Below, piece after piece: positions 1-10,730 of a stretch of DNA of 64,000 bases. Position numbers and translations under genes: made by a program. Source of the stretch: Turritopsis dohrnii (lineage: Eukaryota > Cnidaria > Hydrozoa > Anthoathecata > Oceaniidae); the NCBI GenBank assembly GCA_027922465.2, contig BQMF02000042.1, positions 1,240,001 to 1,304,000 of the forward strand, read 5' to 3'. Below the pieces are notes generated by a model, which saw nothing but the letters and a program-made list of their open reading frames with translations, searched no databases and had not been told where the DNA came from. The stretch's first letter is position 1. Each line of letters starts with the position of its first letter.

Positions 1-1109
1 GACGTAATGTTTATAAACACCAGTGTTCTTTGCTCGATAATTACGGTATATTGCAACATAGAATATCATTAATCAAGTCATTTTCCTGTGAGTATGCGCA
101 CGCAGCCTCGCAGGAAATAAAAGTCTCTTTATACACTTCAAAATGTTGTCACTTTATTTGGTTCTCTGGAGTCCCCTTAAAGACAATCGACATTAGAAAG
201 TTTCAATACACATTAGCACTTCCTATCTATTTTCATACATTGTATTTGATTTTTAGTATGTACAAGGTATAAAAGTGTAATTAACATTGGAAACTCGTCT
301 ATAATGCCGTGTTAAATAGTTGTTAAGCGCCCCATCATCGTCTTTTTTTTAACAACAATTCATTGCGACGCACGTGTTGCATCTTATGAATAATTAATGA
401 GGTAAGAGGGTCGCACTCTACGGTGTCTTTATATTTTAATAGACAATGCCGACTTTTCCTTGACAAGCTTGAATTTATTGTTGGTACCTCCGAATAAACG
501 AAGGCTGTGTACAAAAGAATTTTATTTAAACACTAATACACTTAACTTTCTCCATTCACCACTTGACTTCATTGCGAAATGCGAATTTTCAATGCGTTTA
601 TTTCAAAAATTATTTGTCAAATTTTTGCGATTTATGTACCATGTGAAAGCTCTTTTGTCAAGCTCTTTCTAGAAATTAATGATCCAAATCTGTGTGTTTT
701 TCTTCAATAATTTTCCGAAGAATAATCATTTTCTTGAACATTTAATATCAATCCAAAATGCTGGTAAAGGGCTTTCTCGTGTTGTAAATTTCGTAATACT
801 TTGACAAATAATTGTTGAGAAATACTGCAAGTTTGCGGATAAGTCTTTCCGAGACACCCTGTATATTTCTCTTTTTGATTTCTTTTGTTTGTAGCAAATA
901 CTTTTTGTTATTTCTAGTTAAGCAGTGTAGCTGGGGCCTAAGAGATAACAAAACGTAACAAAGTTTTGTGCAGATTTTCAAATGCTTAAGCTTAGATCTG
1001 TTTGGTTTGTATATTGCAAGTTATTTTTGAAATACCACTCCCGTTTTGTGCCACATGGTCACACTACTCATTAAACTATTTGTTGTATTGTAGAACTTGT
1101 CCAGCCTTG
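1..1109. other. Intergenic, no gene recognised
   Basis: AT-rich sequence with only short, stop-bounded frames and no family similarity I can see. A short stretch near 315-325 (TTAAGCGCCCC) resembles the AAGCGCCC repeat family found again at 7555-8085. Confidence 0.5.
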
Positions 1110-2068
1110 CAGCGGCGGATCTAGATGATAGGTAATTTTTGTAGGAGAGTGATAGCAATTTATTTATAAAAGAAAAACGTTCAGATAATCCCATTGGTAA
1201 TATAGATTGAATTCACAAATTATGTTCAGGGCTCAGCGTACGTTTCAAAAGTCTTTTTTTTTTCAATTTTTTTTTTCTTTAAGATGTAATCATTAGGTCA
1301 TATTCCACAAAATTGAAGCTTGTAGGGAAAAATATTGCTTTTTGAGAAAGTTATGGGCATTTTTAGTTCTTCGACATTTTTAAATTATGACAACCTTTTA
1401 TACAATTTGTTATATACTCAAAAAGCGTTTAATTAAATTCGCAGCTCACTTCTGAATTTATTAAAGGGTGTCATATTGTCGTGTATGCGATGAGAAATTA
1501 CCTTCTTTGTGCTCCATCTTCCCAGCAAGTGGCTCAATTCCTTTAAAACTTTGCACAGCGGCAGATGAAAGCCTGTTAACGAAAAGTGTGCCCGCGATTT
1601 TAGAGAAAGTTCCTGATTGGCTCAAAATCCGTGATTGTTTTCAACTGTCCAACAACGCAGAAGTGTGGAAAAATAAAAAAACTGTTTTTCTCCTGAACAA
1701 AACCATTAATTGGGATTCGCGGGCACACTTTGTTTCCACTGATTGTGAGGAATCGACACAACCAAAAAAATTTTTAAAAAAACCTTTTTCTTCGGGACTT
1801 GGAGCTCAAAGAAGCACGCAAAAGTCCGTATTTTTTATCGTTTTTACAGACTAATTTCTTCCTTGTTATTTATGTAAATATATCATTTTATACACCGTTT
1901 GAAAGAAAATTTATTGCTCTACATGAATTCAAAAAATATTTTTACTTAAAATGTACTGGTAAAAAGAAATAACGGAAAAAGTTATGCAATGCATATATGA
2001 GTAAAAGGTACGCTGAGCCCTTAATGAACTTATACACAAGTTGAGACTGCCCTGCAGATCCGTCGCTG
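1110..2068. mobile_element. Non-autonomous DNA transposon (hAT-like ends) split by an inner element
   Basis: Begins CAGCGGCGGATCTAGATGAT and ends with the near-complement (GATCCGTCGCTG). It is flanked by an imperfect 5 bp duplication, CCTTG at 1105-1109 and CCTTT at 2069-2073. The left ~100 bp is the reverse complement of the element end at 9385-9480 and is related to the complete 165 bp copy at 6771-6935. The span is 959 bp, and an inverted-repeat insert of 794 bp (1228-2021) leaves exactly 165 bp, the size of that complete copy. CAGNGGCGGATC ends with short duplications are typical of hAT-type elements, but assignment to hAT is inference. Confidence 0.65.
1228..2021. mobile_element. Inner inverted-repeat element nested in the 1110-2068 element
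   Basis: Bounded by AGGGCTCAGCGTAC at 1228-1241 and its exact reverse complement at 2008-2021. It contains an open frame of about 128 codons (1468-1854, + strand) that I cannot assign to a family. It starts at a GTG, and could be a transposase remnant or chance. No clean target duplication is visible; the flanking octamers match at 5 of 8 positions. Confidence 0.5.
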
Positions 2069-2738
2069 CCTTTGGTCTGCTTATTCTCGGTCTATTGCAG
2101 GGCATTCATTATAGTGAGAACTGCTTGCTATTATTAATTTTAGTGTGTTCAATACCACCGCGACAAGTTCTTAATAAACAAAAGAATAATTGCTCGGTAA
2201 AAGTTACATTTATTAAACATTAAGGAATTAATAACTGTAACAGTTTTAAAAAAAATCTTATTTACTCCAAAGATTTTGGGCTAAATTATTTGAAGTATAT
2301 ATTTTTGAAATCCTTGAATCAGCTAAATTCCATAGAATGATGTAAAAATCGCTAAAATCTGATATATGTGTAAAAAGATATACCTTGTTAAAATCTCAAA
2401 CCGAATTAAATTCTTCGTTGACTTTATTGTTCTTATCCCAATGTTTACAAACAGATAAATATACTTCAGTATTTATAAAAGTATAAAACTGCTATCATTG
2501 TGTGACCTGTTATACAAAGAGAAATATTGAGGAAAAAAAAGGATTTAGCACCTCTAAAACAATAAGGATACAGCTATTAATTGGATATTTCCTTGAAAAA
2601 CTGCGATAATATGTTTTGATTTCAATTTTTTGTATTTTATATTAATGCGTATGCCATAATACATAATGTGATAAAATTCTATCCACTTTTTCAGTGCAAA
2701 TCAAATTACAACAAGCCACGTTTATTGGGAAAACAGAC
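2069..2738. other. Upstream region of P450 gene 1
   Basis: AT-rich, no gene. A pyrimidine-rich 3' splice-site-like sequence ending in AG lies at about 2683-2693, 45 bp before the P450 ATG. A similar site (TTTTCGTTGCAG) sits upstream of the second P450. This fits either a 5'-UTR intron or a trans-splice acceptor. Confidence 0.35.
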
Positions 2739-5641
2739 ATGCTTACTGAAATTATTTTGAGCGTTTCATTACCCTTCATCATTTACGTTTTATACACATA
2801 CCTCAATACTATCCTCAGGTTGAAAGATTATCCGCCTGGACCATTTCCTTTACCAATTATTGGAAACTTGCATCTGCTAGGCTCCAAACCATACGTCGAC
2901 TTGGCCAACATTGCAAAAATCTATGGCAATGTGTTCAGTATCACTTTTGGCTCAGAAAGGGTAGTGATCATAACCACAATTGAGCCAGCTAAAAACGCAT
3001 TGATTACAAAAGGAAACGTATTCGCTGGGAGACCTCAAAATTTTTACACAGCTGGTCTATTGTCAAGAGGTTTCCAAAATATTGCGTTTTCGGACTATGG
3101 TGCATATTGGCAGATGCTAAGAAAACACTTCCATTCGTCGATGAAAATGTATGGTGATGGCCTCGAAAAATTTGATGCTCTTACTGTAAAAGAAAGTGTA
3201 AAGTTAAAGATGCGGTTGAAAGAAATTAAAGAAGTTGCTGATGTAAAGCATCAAATAGGTAAATCTTATTCGATTTCAATTTAAAGCAAATGTGTTATGG
3301 CACCAACACAATTTCAACACTATCTTTTCATTGTTATTGTGTTTATAATGACAATGAAATTCCTGCTAAGCAATAGTTATATCTCACCAAAAAACAGAAA
3401 ATTTAAAAGGTCTTTCATATAAGTATTGCATTACTGCCGTAGAAAATAGAAGGAAAATTTATTTCTTGCAATTCCTATAAACCTAATGCACCAACATTTT
3501 GTGGAGTAACAAATTTGATACACAGAGATTTTCATATAGAGTTTTATCGACATCAAAATGTTTCCGATACCATGTTACCTTGGAAATATTTATTCCTTCT
3601 TGTCTCCTATATTATCACATCAAAATGTTATAACAAATTCTGAACACAGACTTTTGTCTTCTTGTCCCCTCAGTTCCTTGTCTCTGTTTGCATGGAATTC
3701 ACGTTTGAATCACATCTGACGGTTTTTTTATATTTGAAATTTGGAATTGTTGATATCACACATGTGTAAGTGAAAGATAGTAGTTAATTTAGATACAGCA
3801 AACATGAATATGATGTGAGCAGAATAGATTTTCATGATGGCTTACCAACGTCAGTTAACCATGTAAATACTATCTTAGAATTACATTAGCAAATACAATC
3901 TGGTAATTCAAACATGAAAGGCATCAGATATTTTGTTCAAAGCGTTCCTTGTGCAAACGTGTGTAGATCATACTCAATCAGACAGGAACTTTAACCTGGC
4001 AATTGTTTTCTGCCTTGTCAATGTGTTCTTGATTTGCAGGAGTAGTTGTAAAAGAACCAGAAAATATGATATATGAAAATATGAAAACCGAATAACATGC
4101 AGAGAGGGCCGTGAATTTTGTGGTAGAATTCCCCTAAAAGATCTTGTCTCAAACTCTCCGTTTATAAAGATCCTACATGAAAGCTCAGAGAATTTCACTC
4201 TTGGAAATTCCAAAAATGCATCTTAAGCTTTAGCTTAGCTCAATTCCATCTCAGCAAATAATATTAATTTTTAAAGACGTCCCCAAAAAATTCTGAATCT
4301 GCCATCGTCCATGTGAGTGAGTATTTTTAACTAGCTTCTATCATGCAAAGTTCCTAAACCTATCATATTAATGTTGCAAACAAAAGATACATCCCCAAAG
4401 CTGTCTGTGCCTTTTGGTATAGGTTAAAAGTTGTGGTAGTCACAAAATAGACCGACAGCTATTGGACAATATTTTTGTTCTGGTATTATGAAAGTTTTCT
4501 CCGAATGTAATTGTAAAGCCACGTTTGTTCGTCAACATTCTTCAAAGTACGTCCCTGACGATAATGACTTTTTGCACTTTCAATATTACTAGAAATTGTA
4601 TCAGAATGAGGTTATATTTGAGGTCCCACTTTTATTAAAGAATTGTGACTTTCCATAGGTCTGTCGATCTTGAACATTATCTCAATGTTGGTTTTTGGAA
4701 AGCAGTATGAAATACAGGATCCAGAATTTAAAGACTTCATCCGTTGCTCAGAGCTCATTTTCGAAGGGCTAGGGCAAAGTGATGCAGTAGCATTTCTTCC
4801 ATGGTTAAGATTTTTACCTTTGTCTGGGTTGCAGAAACTCAAACAGGGCATAGCCATACGAGATCCACTGTACAGAAGAAAACTTCAGGAACACAAAAGC
4901 ACTTACGACTACACTCACGAGAAAGATCTCCTGGATGGATTGCTGAAACTGAAGTCAGAGGAGAAAACATTGAACAAACTAGGTATTAGTTCACTAACCG
5001 ACAGCACGTTGGAGATGATGATTAATGATGTGTTCATTGGTGGATACGAAACAACTCTTACAACATTAAGATGGTTCATTTTATATTTGATCCATTGGCC
5101 ACAATATCAGGACAAAATATATGAAGAAATCATTGAAGCAGTTGGTACTGAAAGATACCCAAATTGGACGGATCGAGTTAATCTTCATATGTTTCAAGCG
5201 TTTTTCCATGAAACAATGAGAAAGTCGTCTTTGGCACCTCTAGGTGTAATGCGCAAGACCACAGAAAAGTGTGAACTCAATGGACACCCTATTCCAGCCG
5301 ATACGAATGTTATTGTTAATCATTGGAATATTCATCACGACGAAAGATATTGGAAAGATCCTGATGTATTTCGACCGGAAAGATGGCTGGATGATGATGA
5401 AAAGCTTGTATCTGTGAAATGTGAGAGTTATCTCCCATTTTCTGCTGGAAGGAGAATATGCATCGGAAAATCCTTAGCTGAACATGAATGCTATCTTTTA
5501 ATGGCTCGATTGTTGAGAGATTTCAGAATTGAAAGTGATCCAAATTCAGATCTTCCAAGTTTAGATGGTGTGTTGGGCGTGACGCTATCACCTGTTCCAT
5601 ACAACTGTGTCTTCAAGTGTCGAAACGTCGATGAATTGTAA
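2739..5641 (+). CDS. Cytochrome P450, clan 2-like, paralogue 1 (two coding exons)
   Basis: Haem-thiolate monooxygenase of the microsomal type. Exons 2739-3258 and 4659-5641 are joined by a phase 1 GT..AG intron of 1400 bp, giving 500 residues, a normal P450 length. The start is the ATG at 2739, followed by a hydrophobic membrane anchor (about residues 4-24) and a proline-rich hinge, PPGPFPLPIIGN. Exon 2 carries the I-helix motif GGYETT, the K-helix ExxR as ETMR, the FRPERW segment, and the haem-binding FSAGRRICIG with Cys441 as the axial ligand. All catalytic motifs are intact, so the enzyme is probably active. The PPGP hinge and haem motif resemble clan 2 (CYP1/CYP2/CYP17-like). Substrate cannot be read from sequence. 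Its closest relative here is the tandem paralogue at 10731-13184, which has the same intron position and phase. Confidence 0.93.
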
Positions 5642-6770
5642 ACGAGTGGTCAAAATCACAGAATGGTACATAAACACACTTATAATACATTATTTATTGT
5701 AGAGGCGAATCCAGAGGGCTGACGTTATTTATGAAAGAGATTTGAGCTATTTGAAATAGAAAGAGAAAACGTGGTAAATGGCCTGATAAACACTTAAGAC
5801 TGAAAAAAAGTTTATTACACTGTACGTCTTCGCAATCGTTGCATTACCATAGGAAAAACATTCCCTATCTACTTCAGAAGACTACACATCTAGCTACACA
5901 TTTGAATCGAGTTTCTTCGTCATTGCTCTTTTTTTATTCTGCTTCATCTGTTTGTTTGACCCAATTTCTTTAATATGATGTACGCTCTGTGTTGTTAGCT
6001 AAAAAGAAAATACCAAGCTTTTTTCTAGGCAACTACTATCATGACTTTTGCGATTTTTTTTTGATTTTTTTCATTATTATATTTTTTCCGTTAAAATGTT
6101 ATCATCTCCTTAACACAAGAATACAACTATACATTAATAATAAAAGATTTTGCAAACGAAACTGATATTCTTGAATGCCCTGACTTTCGGTTCATGGATT
6201 GTGCATGCAAGAACTTTCTCATAATAACTGTTGTTGACACAAACAAAATTCAGATGCAGGGGACTAAACTAAAAAGCAAACAACCCATGGAAGCAGAGTG
6301 CGCGACGTGAACGCAAGTCAATAGGACTTGAACTCCATCTCAAAAACAACAGTACAGAAATAAACTGCTTTTTAGGTAAAATAATTCAGTGACTAGAAAA
6401 GCATATCTTTACTTCTATGTTCAGCATTACAACAAAGTAAATGCCGTTGACTTAACAAAATAGTACCAATGAATCCTTTGCTGATCTGATCTTCTTACAG
6501 CTCCTGTTTAGAATGCGTAAAGTTATCCCAAAGAAAATAATGATAGCATTGCATCATGGTAACTAAATTCATTTAGTAAGGAAGTAACAACATTCCAGGA
6601 ACGGTCAATTGATTAATCACATTCAAATTTTTCACGGCCTTTTCGTTACAGCAGCTATCACCTCACTTTCAATCCGTACAATTACACTTCCGTCGTATAT
6701 ATGAAAAGAAAAAAATTGATAACTATCTCAGGAAAAAATATTTCTGGAAGTTCTTTTATTATTCTTAAGT
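5642..6770. other. Intergenic, no gene recognised
   Basis: Sequence downstream of P450 gene 1. It diverges from the paralogue immediately after the stop codon. I see no coding region or RNA gene. Confidence 0.5.
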
Positions 6771-6935
6771 CAGTGGCGGATCTAGAGGGTAGGCGCCATT
6801 TGTAGAGAAGTGCACTAGTATGATTTTTAAATTCAATCTATATTACCCATAGGGGCATCTGTACGTTTTCCTTTTATGTTTAAGTCGCAAACACTCTCTT
6901 TTATATATTGCGACTATCCTCTAGATCCGCCGCTG
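6771..6935. mobile_element. Complete 165 bp palindromic MITE, hAT-like ends
   Basis: Starts CAGTGGCGGATCTAGAGGGT and ends with the near-exact complement (ATCCTCTAGATCCGCCGCTG). It is flanked by a perfect 5 bp target duplication, TAAGT at 6766-6770 and 6936-6940. It has no coding capacity. This is the reference copy of the family also seen at 1110-2068 and 9385-9480. A 5 bp duplication is unusual for hAT (usually 8) but is reported for some hAT subgroups. Confidence 0.85.
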
Positions 6936-7219
6936 TAAGTACACATAATTTAAGAAATCATAAAGGAGGCGACTGCTTATTTCACGTTGTTTTACTAAAG
7001 GTCGATTTTCACTAATGAAACATCTCGAGAAAAATTTTCACCGAGAAGATGTTAATTTCCACTATTTGGGAACTGAAAGATATTTTTAAAGAAATTTGTT
7101 CAAAACAATATGGTATTGACTCGAGGACAGATCTTGATGGGTTGACTAATTCGCGCGAAATAGATTATCAAACAAAGTTCAACTACATTTTTTTTTTTGC
7201 ATTTCAGATATTACTGACT

Positions 7220-7318
7220 GGGCAAAATCGCTGTGATGAAGAAAATTTTTATTGAAATAATAATGTGTATATTTCTATAGAGATGCATTCCATCGCAGTG
7301 ATTTTGACAAATTTGCCC
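7220..7318. mobile_element. Palindromic MITE family B, copy 1
   Basis: GGGCAAAATCG at the left pairs with ATTTTGACAAATTTGCCC at the right, around a core with TTTATTGAAAT and TTCTATAGAGATGCATTCCATCGCAGTG. Close relatives with the same arrangement lie at 9867-9974 and 43953-44061, and a truncated copy at 23985-24054. Confidence 0.7.
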
Positions 7319-7554
7319 GCTGGGGTTTGTCACACGTTTTCATTGATGCTGTGTCAAGCGTTGGTTGGAATCTGATCTTGGAAACAGAGAAATTGTTGAC
7401 GAATTTCTCTCTACTCTTTGCATTACTCGTATTCCATTATCACAAAACTTTACAAAAACTACAAACAACCGTGGTAAGGTTTAATTTTAAATTTAGTATT
7501 ATTATTTAAAAGTTGGATTTAGAAAATTTTGTCAATCAAGTTGAACATGTTTTT

Positions 7555-8085
7555 GTAAGCGCCCTTCTTTAATAAATGCCTGGGGCGCTTATTAGAATGA
7601 ACAGTATTAACAATATAACACGGAAATTTATAAGCGCCCGGACAGTAACTAGAATTTAAACGAAAAAACAAAAATTACAAACGAAAGATTGTCTTTTAAA
7701 AATATTTACATGATGTTTACAAGCATAAAAAATATCGAAATGTTTATAAAATGTTCCCTCTTAATTTCTGAAGTTTTAATGATATGATCGTTAACCTTTC
7801 CTTTCTCCAAATTATTGATCTGTTCTTGAGATGCCTCCACATGTTTTTGGTTTCCATCGCAGATTTATTTATTTTCTTTCCATTAAAGGAGTGGGCGTCA
7901 CCAGTGCAATTTCTTTTATTGCCCTAAGAATAGCATAACATAATTGCCTTGACAGCTGCCATAATCATTTTCTAGATTCTAGGGGAAGCGCCCCTCCCCA
8001 ATTAGCGCCCTTCTCTAATAAGCGCCCTGCTAAACTTCAATAACATTTTATAACCGCCAGGGAGCTTATTAGAGAGAAAACGGTA
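7555..8085. repeat. AAGCGCCC-type interspersed repeat
   Basis: Repeated blocks of AAGCGCCCTTCTTTAATAA, GGGGCGCTTATTAGAAT, TAAGCGCCCGG and TTAGCGCCCTTCTCTAATAA, ending with TTATTAGAGAGAAAACGGTA. It looks like a composite of inverted and direct copies of one short unit. Fragments of the same family lie near 315-325 and 27585-27650. No coding capacity. Confidence 0.55.
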
Positions 8086-8240
8086 CCTAAAGTAAGAAAA
8101 AGAAATGTTTATGGAAAATCGAAGAATAAACCGCTAGAGTCACCAATAAAAAAGAAAAGAAAACAGATTGTTTGTTTGTTTGTATATTTATTTAAAGTCG
8201 GTGTTACAGAATTCTTCGAATGAGACGCGACCCATTCACA

Positions 8241-8423
8241 AGCTTCAGCTTAATAAGATGCTGTTAGTAGGGCTAGTCCTGTTTCACATCTTTCATGTTT
8301 TCAAACTTGTTTAGTTTATCATTATATAAAAAATTATTGTTATTACATAAAATATTTTAACAGGATACAAAGCTTCAGCTTAATAAGATGCTGTTAGTAG
8401 GGCTAGTCCTGTTTCACATCTTT
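8241..8423. repeat. 53 bp direct repeat, two copies 130 bp apart
   Basis: The block 8241-8293 recurs without change at 8371-8423. It begins AGCTTCAGCTTAATAAGATG and ends GTTTCACATCTTT. The spacer is AT-rich. It looks like a recent tandem duplication of a 130 bp segment whose spacer has since diverged, or a duplication made during an insertion. Confidence 0.8.
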
Positions 8424-9080
8424 GTTCCAGCATGGTTTTTGTTAAACAAAAGTATTGTAAGATCTTTATCTTTAACGTCAAAGTATTTTCACATCAAATC
8501 TTTTTCTCAGTTCAAATTTTAAAGTAGTTTAAATTGAAATTCTAGATGAAGCTAATACGATAAAATACGATATAAACATCTTTTGTTTTGCGGCAAATGC
8601 TTTGCATTAATAAAGACAATGTCTATCATCAATAATAGTATGTTGCTATGATGGTTGCTATGATGGAGCTGCGTCTTTTGTGATATGAACGAATGATGTG
8701 ACTTATGTATTTCATCTACTTCAGAACAATCTTACTGGTCGAAAAGAAATCCTTTGCATTTTGTAACTGAACGTTGCTGTTAAAACGTTTTAGTAAAAAT
8801 TTTGGCTTTTCTCATCCAAAGCCGAAGAGCTTGAAGATTGAAATGGAAGATTGCATTAAAATTTATTTACTTTTTTGAAAGGACCAGTAGTACATAACTA
8901 CTGATAATTTCTCCTCAGTCATGTTGTGAGTGCTTGTTTTGGGATTAGTGCAATCACTGTATAACTGTAACTAAATAACTGTGAGGATATCTATTTTGTT
9001 TACGAAACACCTCTTTTTATAAATTCATCGACGTATTTTTAGAGATTTTGTCTCGTTGTTGTAATGTGCTAGGGTGTAGT

Positions 9081-9230
9081 TTATACGGTCGAACTTTTGC
9101 CTTGTCTCATGTAAATCTAATGACCTGTACTTATGGAAACTTTTGAATTCTTAAGTACAAAGTATTGACAGTGTCTAATCGCAGGTCAATTGATTTACAT
9201 TAGGCAAGGCGAAAGTTCGACCGTATAACT
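9081..9230. repeat. Inverted repeat, about 46 bp arms
   Basis: The left arm from 9081 (TTATACGGTCGAACTTTTGC) pairs with the right arm ending at 9230 (GCGAAAGTTCGACCGTATAA), with about 85 percent pairing across the arms by eye. The loop is about 56 bp. Probably a small hairpin-type transposon remnant. No coding capacity. Confidence 0.55.
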
Positions 9231-9261
9231 GATTTATGGAACGATCAATTCTGCCACCTTA

Positions 9262-9296
9262 AGGCTGAAATACATTATCATTCAAATGATCAGTTT
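9262..9296. mobile_element. Solo end of a Harbinger-like element
   Basis: AAGGCTGAAATACATTATCA matches the terminal repeat of the TAA-flanked element at 45151-45937. The opposite end is not found nearby, so this is a truncated remnant. Confidence 0.45.
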
Positions 9297-9384
9297 AATT
9301 TTTTTGAAAATAAAGAAAACGTGATACATAGCGAATTAAAACGAAGTAAAGTCCCCATGGGCAAAATTGTCATAATCGTCATAA

Positions 9385-9480
9385 TTTTATGAATTCAATC
9401 TATATTATCAATGGGATTTATCTGAAAGTTTTGCTTCTACAGTTAAATTGCTAGCACTCTCCTACACACTCCGCCACTGA
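9385..9480. mobile_element. Truncated copy of the CAGTGGCGGATC MITE
   Basis: AATTCAATCTATATTATCAA to CACTCCGCCACTG is the right half of the family described at 6771-6935 and is the reverse complement of the left part of the 1110 element. The left terminus is missing. Confidence 0.55.
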
Positions 9481-9866
9481 ATGATATGTATTCTTATAGT
9501 TTGACCAATCAATATGATGCATTGAAAAAGTTTATCGATGGTGTAAAATATTCCATCTTCATGTACTTACTAAAAAACAATCCTATTTTATGAACGCATA
9601 ATTGAAATATTTTCATTAATCTCTTTTATAATATGAGTAAATATAAAATTAAAACAGCAGCCCTTCTTGTTTTTTTACTATTTTTATAAAAGAATGCAAA
9701 AAATATTTGTATGGCGGATATTCTTCGCCACCAAGATGATTAAACTTTCACCAAAGTTATGCTAACAATTCTTTGACGTACGAGCGGACGGATAGAGCCC
9801 AGCGTGTGGCTTCCCCTTTAGTTTGTTTTGTTAATGTTTTGTCCTTTGTAAGTGTCACATTCGAGT

Positions 9867-9974
9867 GGGCAAAATCGTCAAAAAGTCACTGCGAGGAAAA
9901 GTATTTTTATTGAAATTGTGTGTATATTTCGATAGAAATGCACTCCTTCGCAGAGATTTTTTAACAAATGTCCC
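9867..9974. mobile_element. Palindromic MITE family B, copy 2
   Basis: Starts GGGCAAAATCGTCAAAAAGT and ends TTTTTTAACAAATGTCCC, with the family core (TATTTTTATTGAAATTGTGT, then AGAAATGCACTCCTTCGCAG). The two halves form a near-perfect hairpin. Confidence 0.7.
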
Positions 9975-10730
9975 GGCTGGGATCAAAACTTTATGGTACA
10001 CACTTCCAATACTGCTGATACAAATAAACTCGATAATTTTGTCAACCATCATAATAATATTTAAAGTTAAAAAAGAAAACAAAAGATCAGTACGGCTAGG
10101 TGCCCAAATAAGAATAAGATCAAACTGTCACCTAGCAACTACCTGCCCAAATAAGAAAAAAAAAACATCCACTAAATTGCATGCTGAGTCAGCATAGTAG
10201 TATACTCTCATCTTATATCCTCAATTGTTTACTTTGAAAGATTTGACAATGTGTTGATGAACGGAATTTCAGAAACTTTAAAGTAACAATCCAATTTGAC
10301 GTCTTAAAAAGTCGGTTTTTGTCGGTTCCGAAGTAAAATCGCTTGGGTTTGATTTAGAATTGGATTTAATCATTTGGATTTATGTTTGAAATTTAGTTGA
10401 TTTAGTTGATTTAGTTTATTGGTAGAATAAACACTTCCTGCCTGCAATTGACCGTTCCCATAATTCACCCCAAATACATACCACAACTACCACAATGCAA
10501 TGCTATAATCACAAGCTTAGCTATGAGAATACCTTTTTTGTTTTGTTCTTTATTATTCCATTGAAGGACTTTTAATCATTTGGTCGCATTGAGTTATGGC
10601 AGTTGAAGATTCGGGAGATAACTGAATTATGGGAAGGGTGAAATGAGATAGAGTGAAAAACTACATCAAAAGTTCCATCTGTTTTCGTTGCAGTGTATAT
10701 AGTGCAGAAGCGAAAAAAACAAAAAAAACA

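Noticed and set aside
1468..1854. 128-codon frame beginning with a CRVCDEK..CSIF-like stretch that recalls a zinc-finger start
   Set aside because: It begins at GTG, lacks the second Cys pair expected of ZAD-type fingers, and lies wholly inside a nested transposon.
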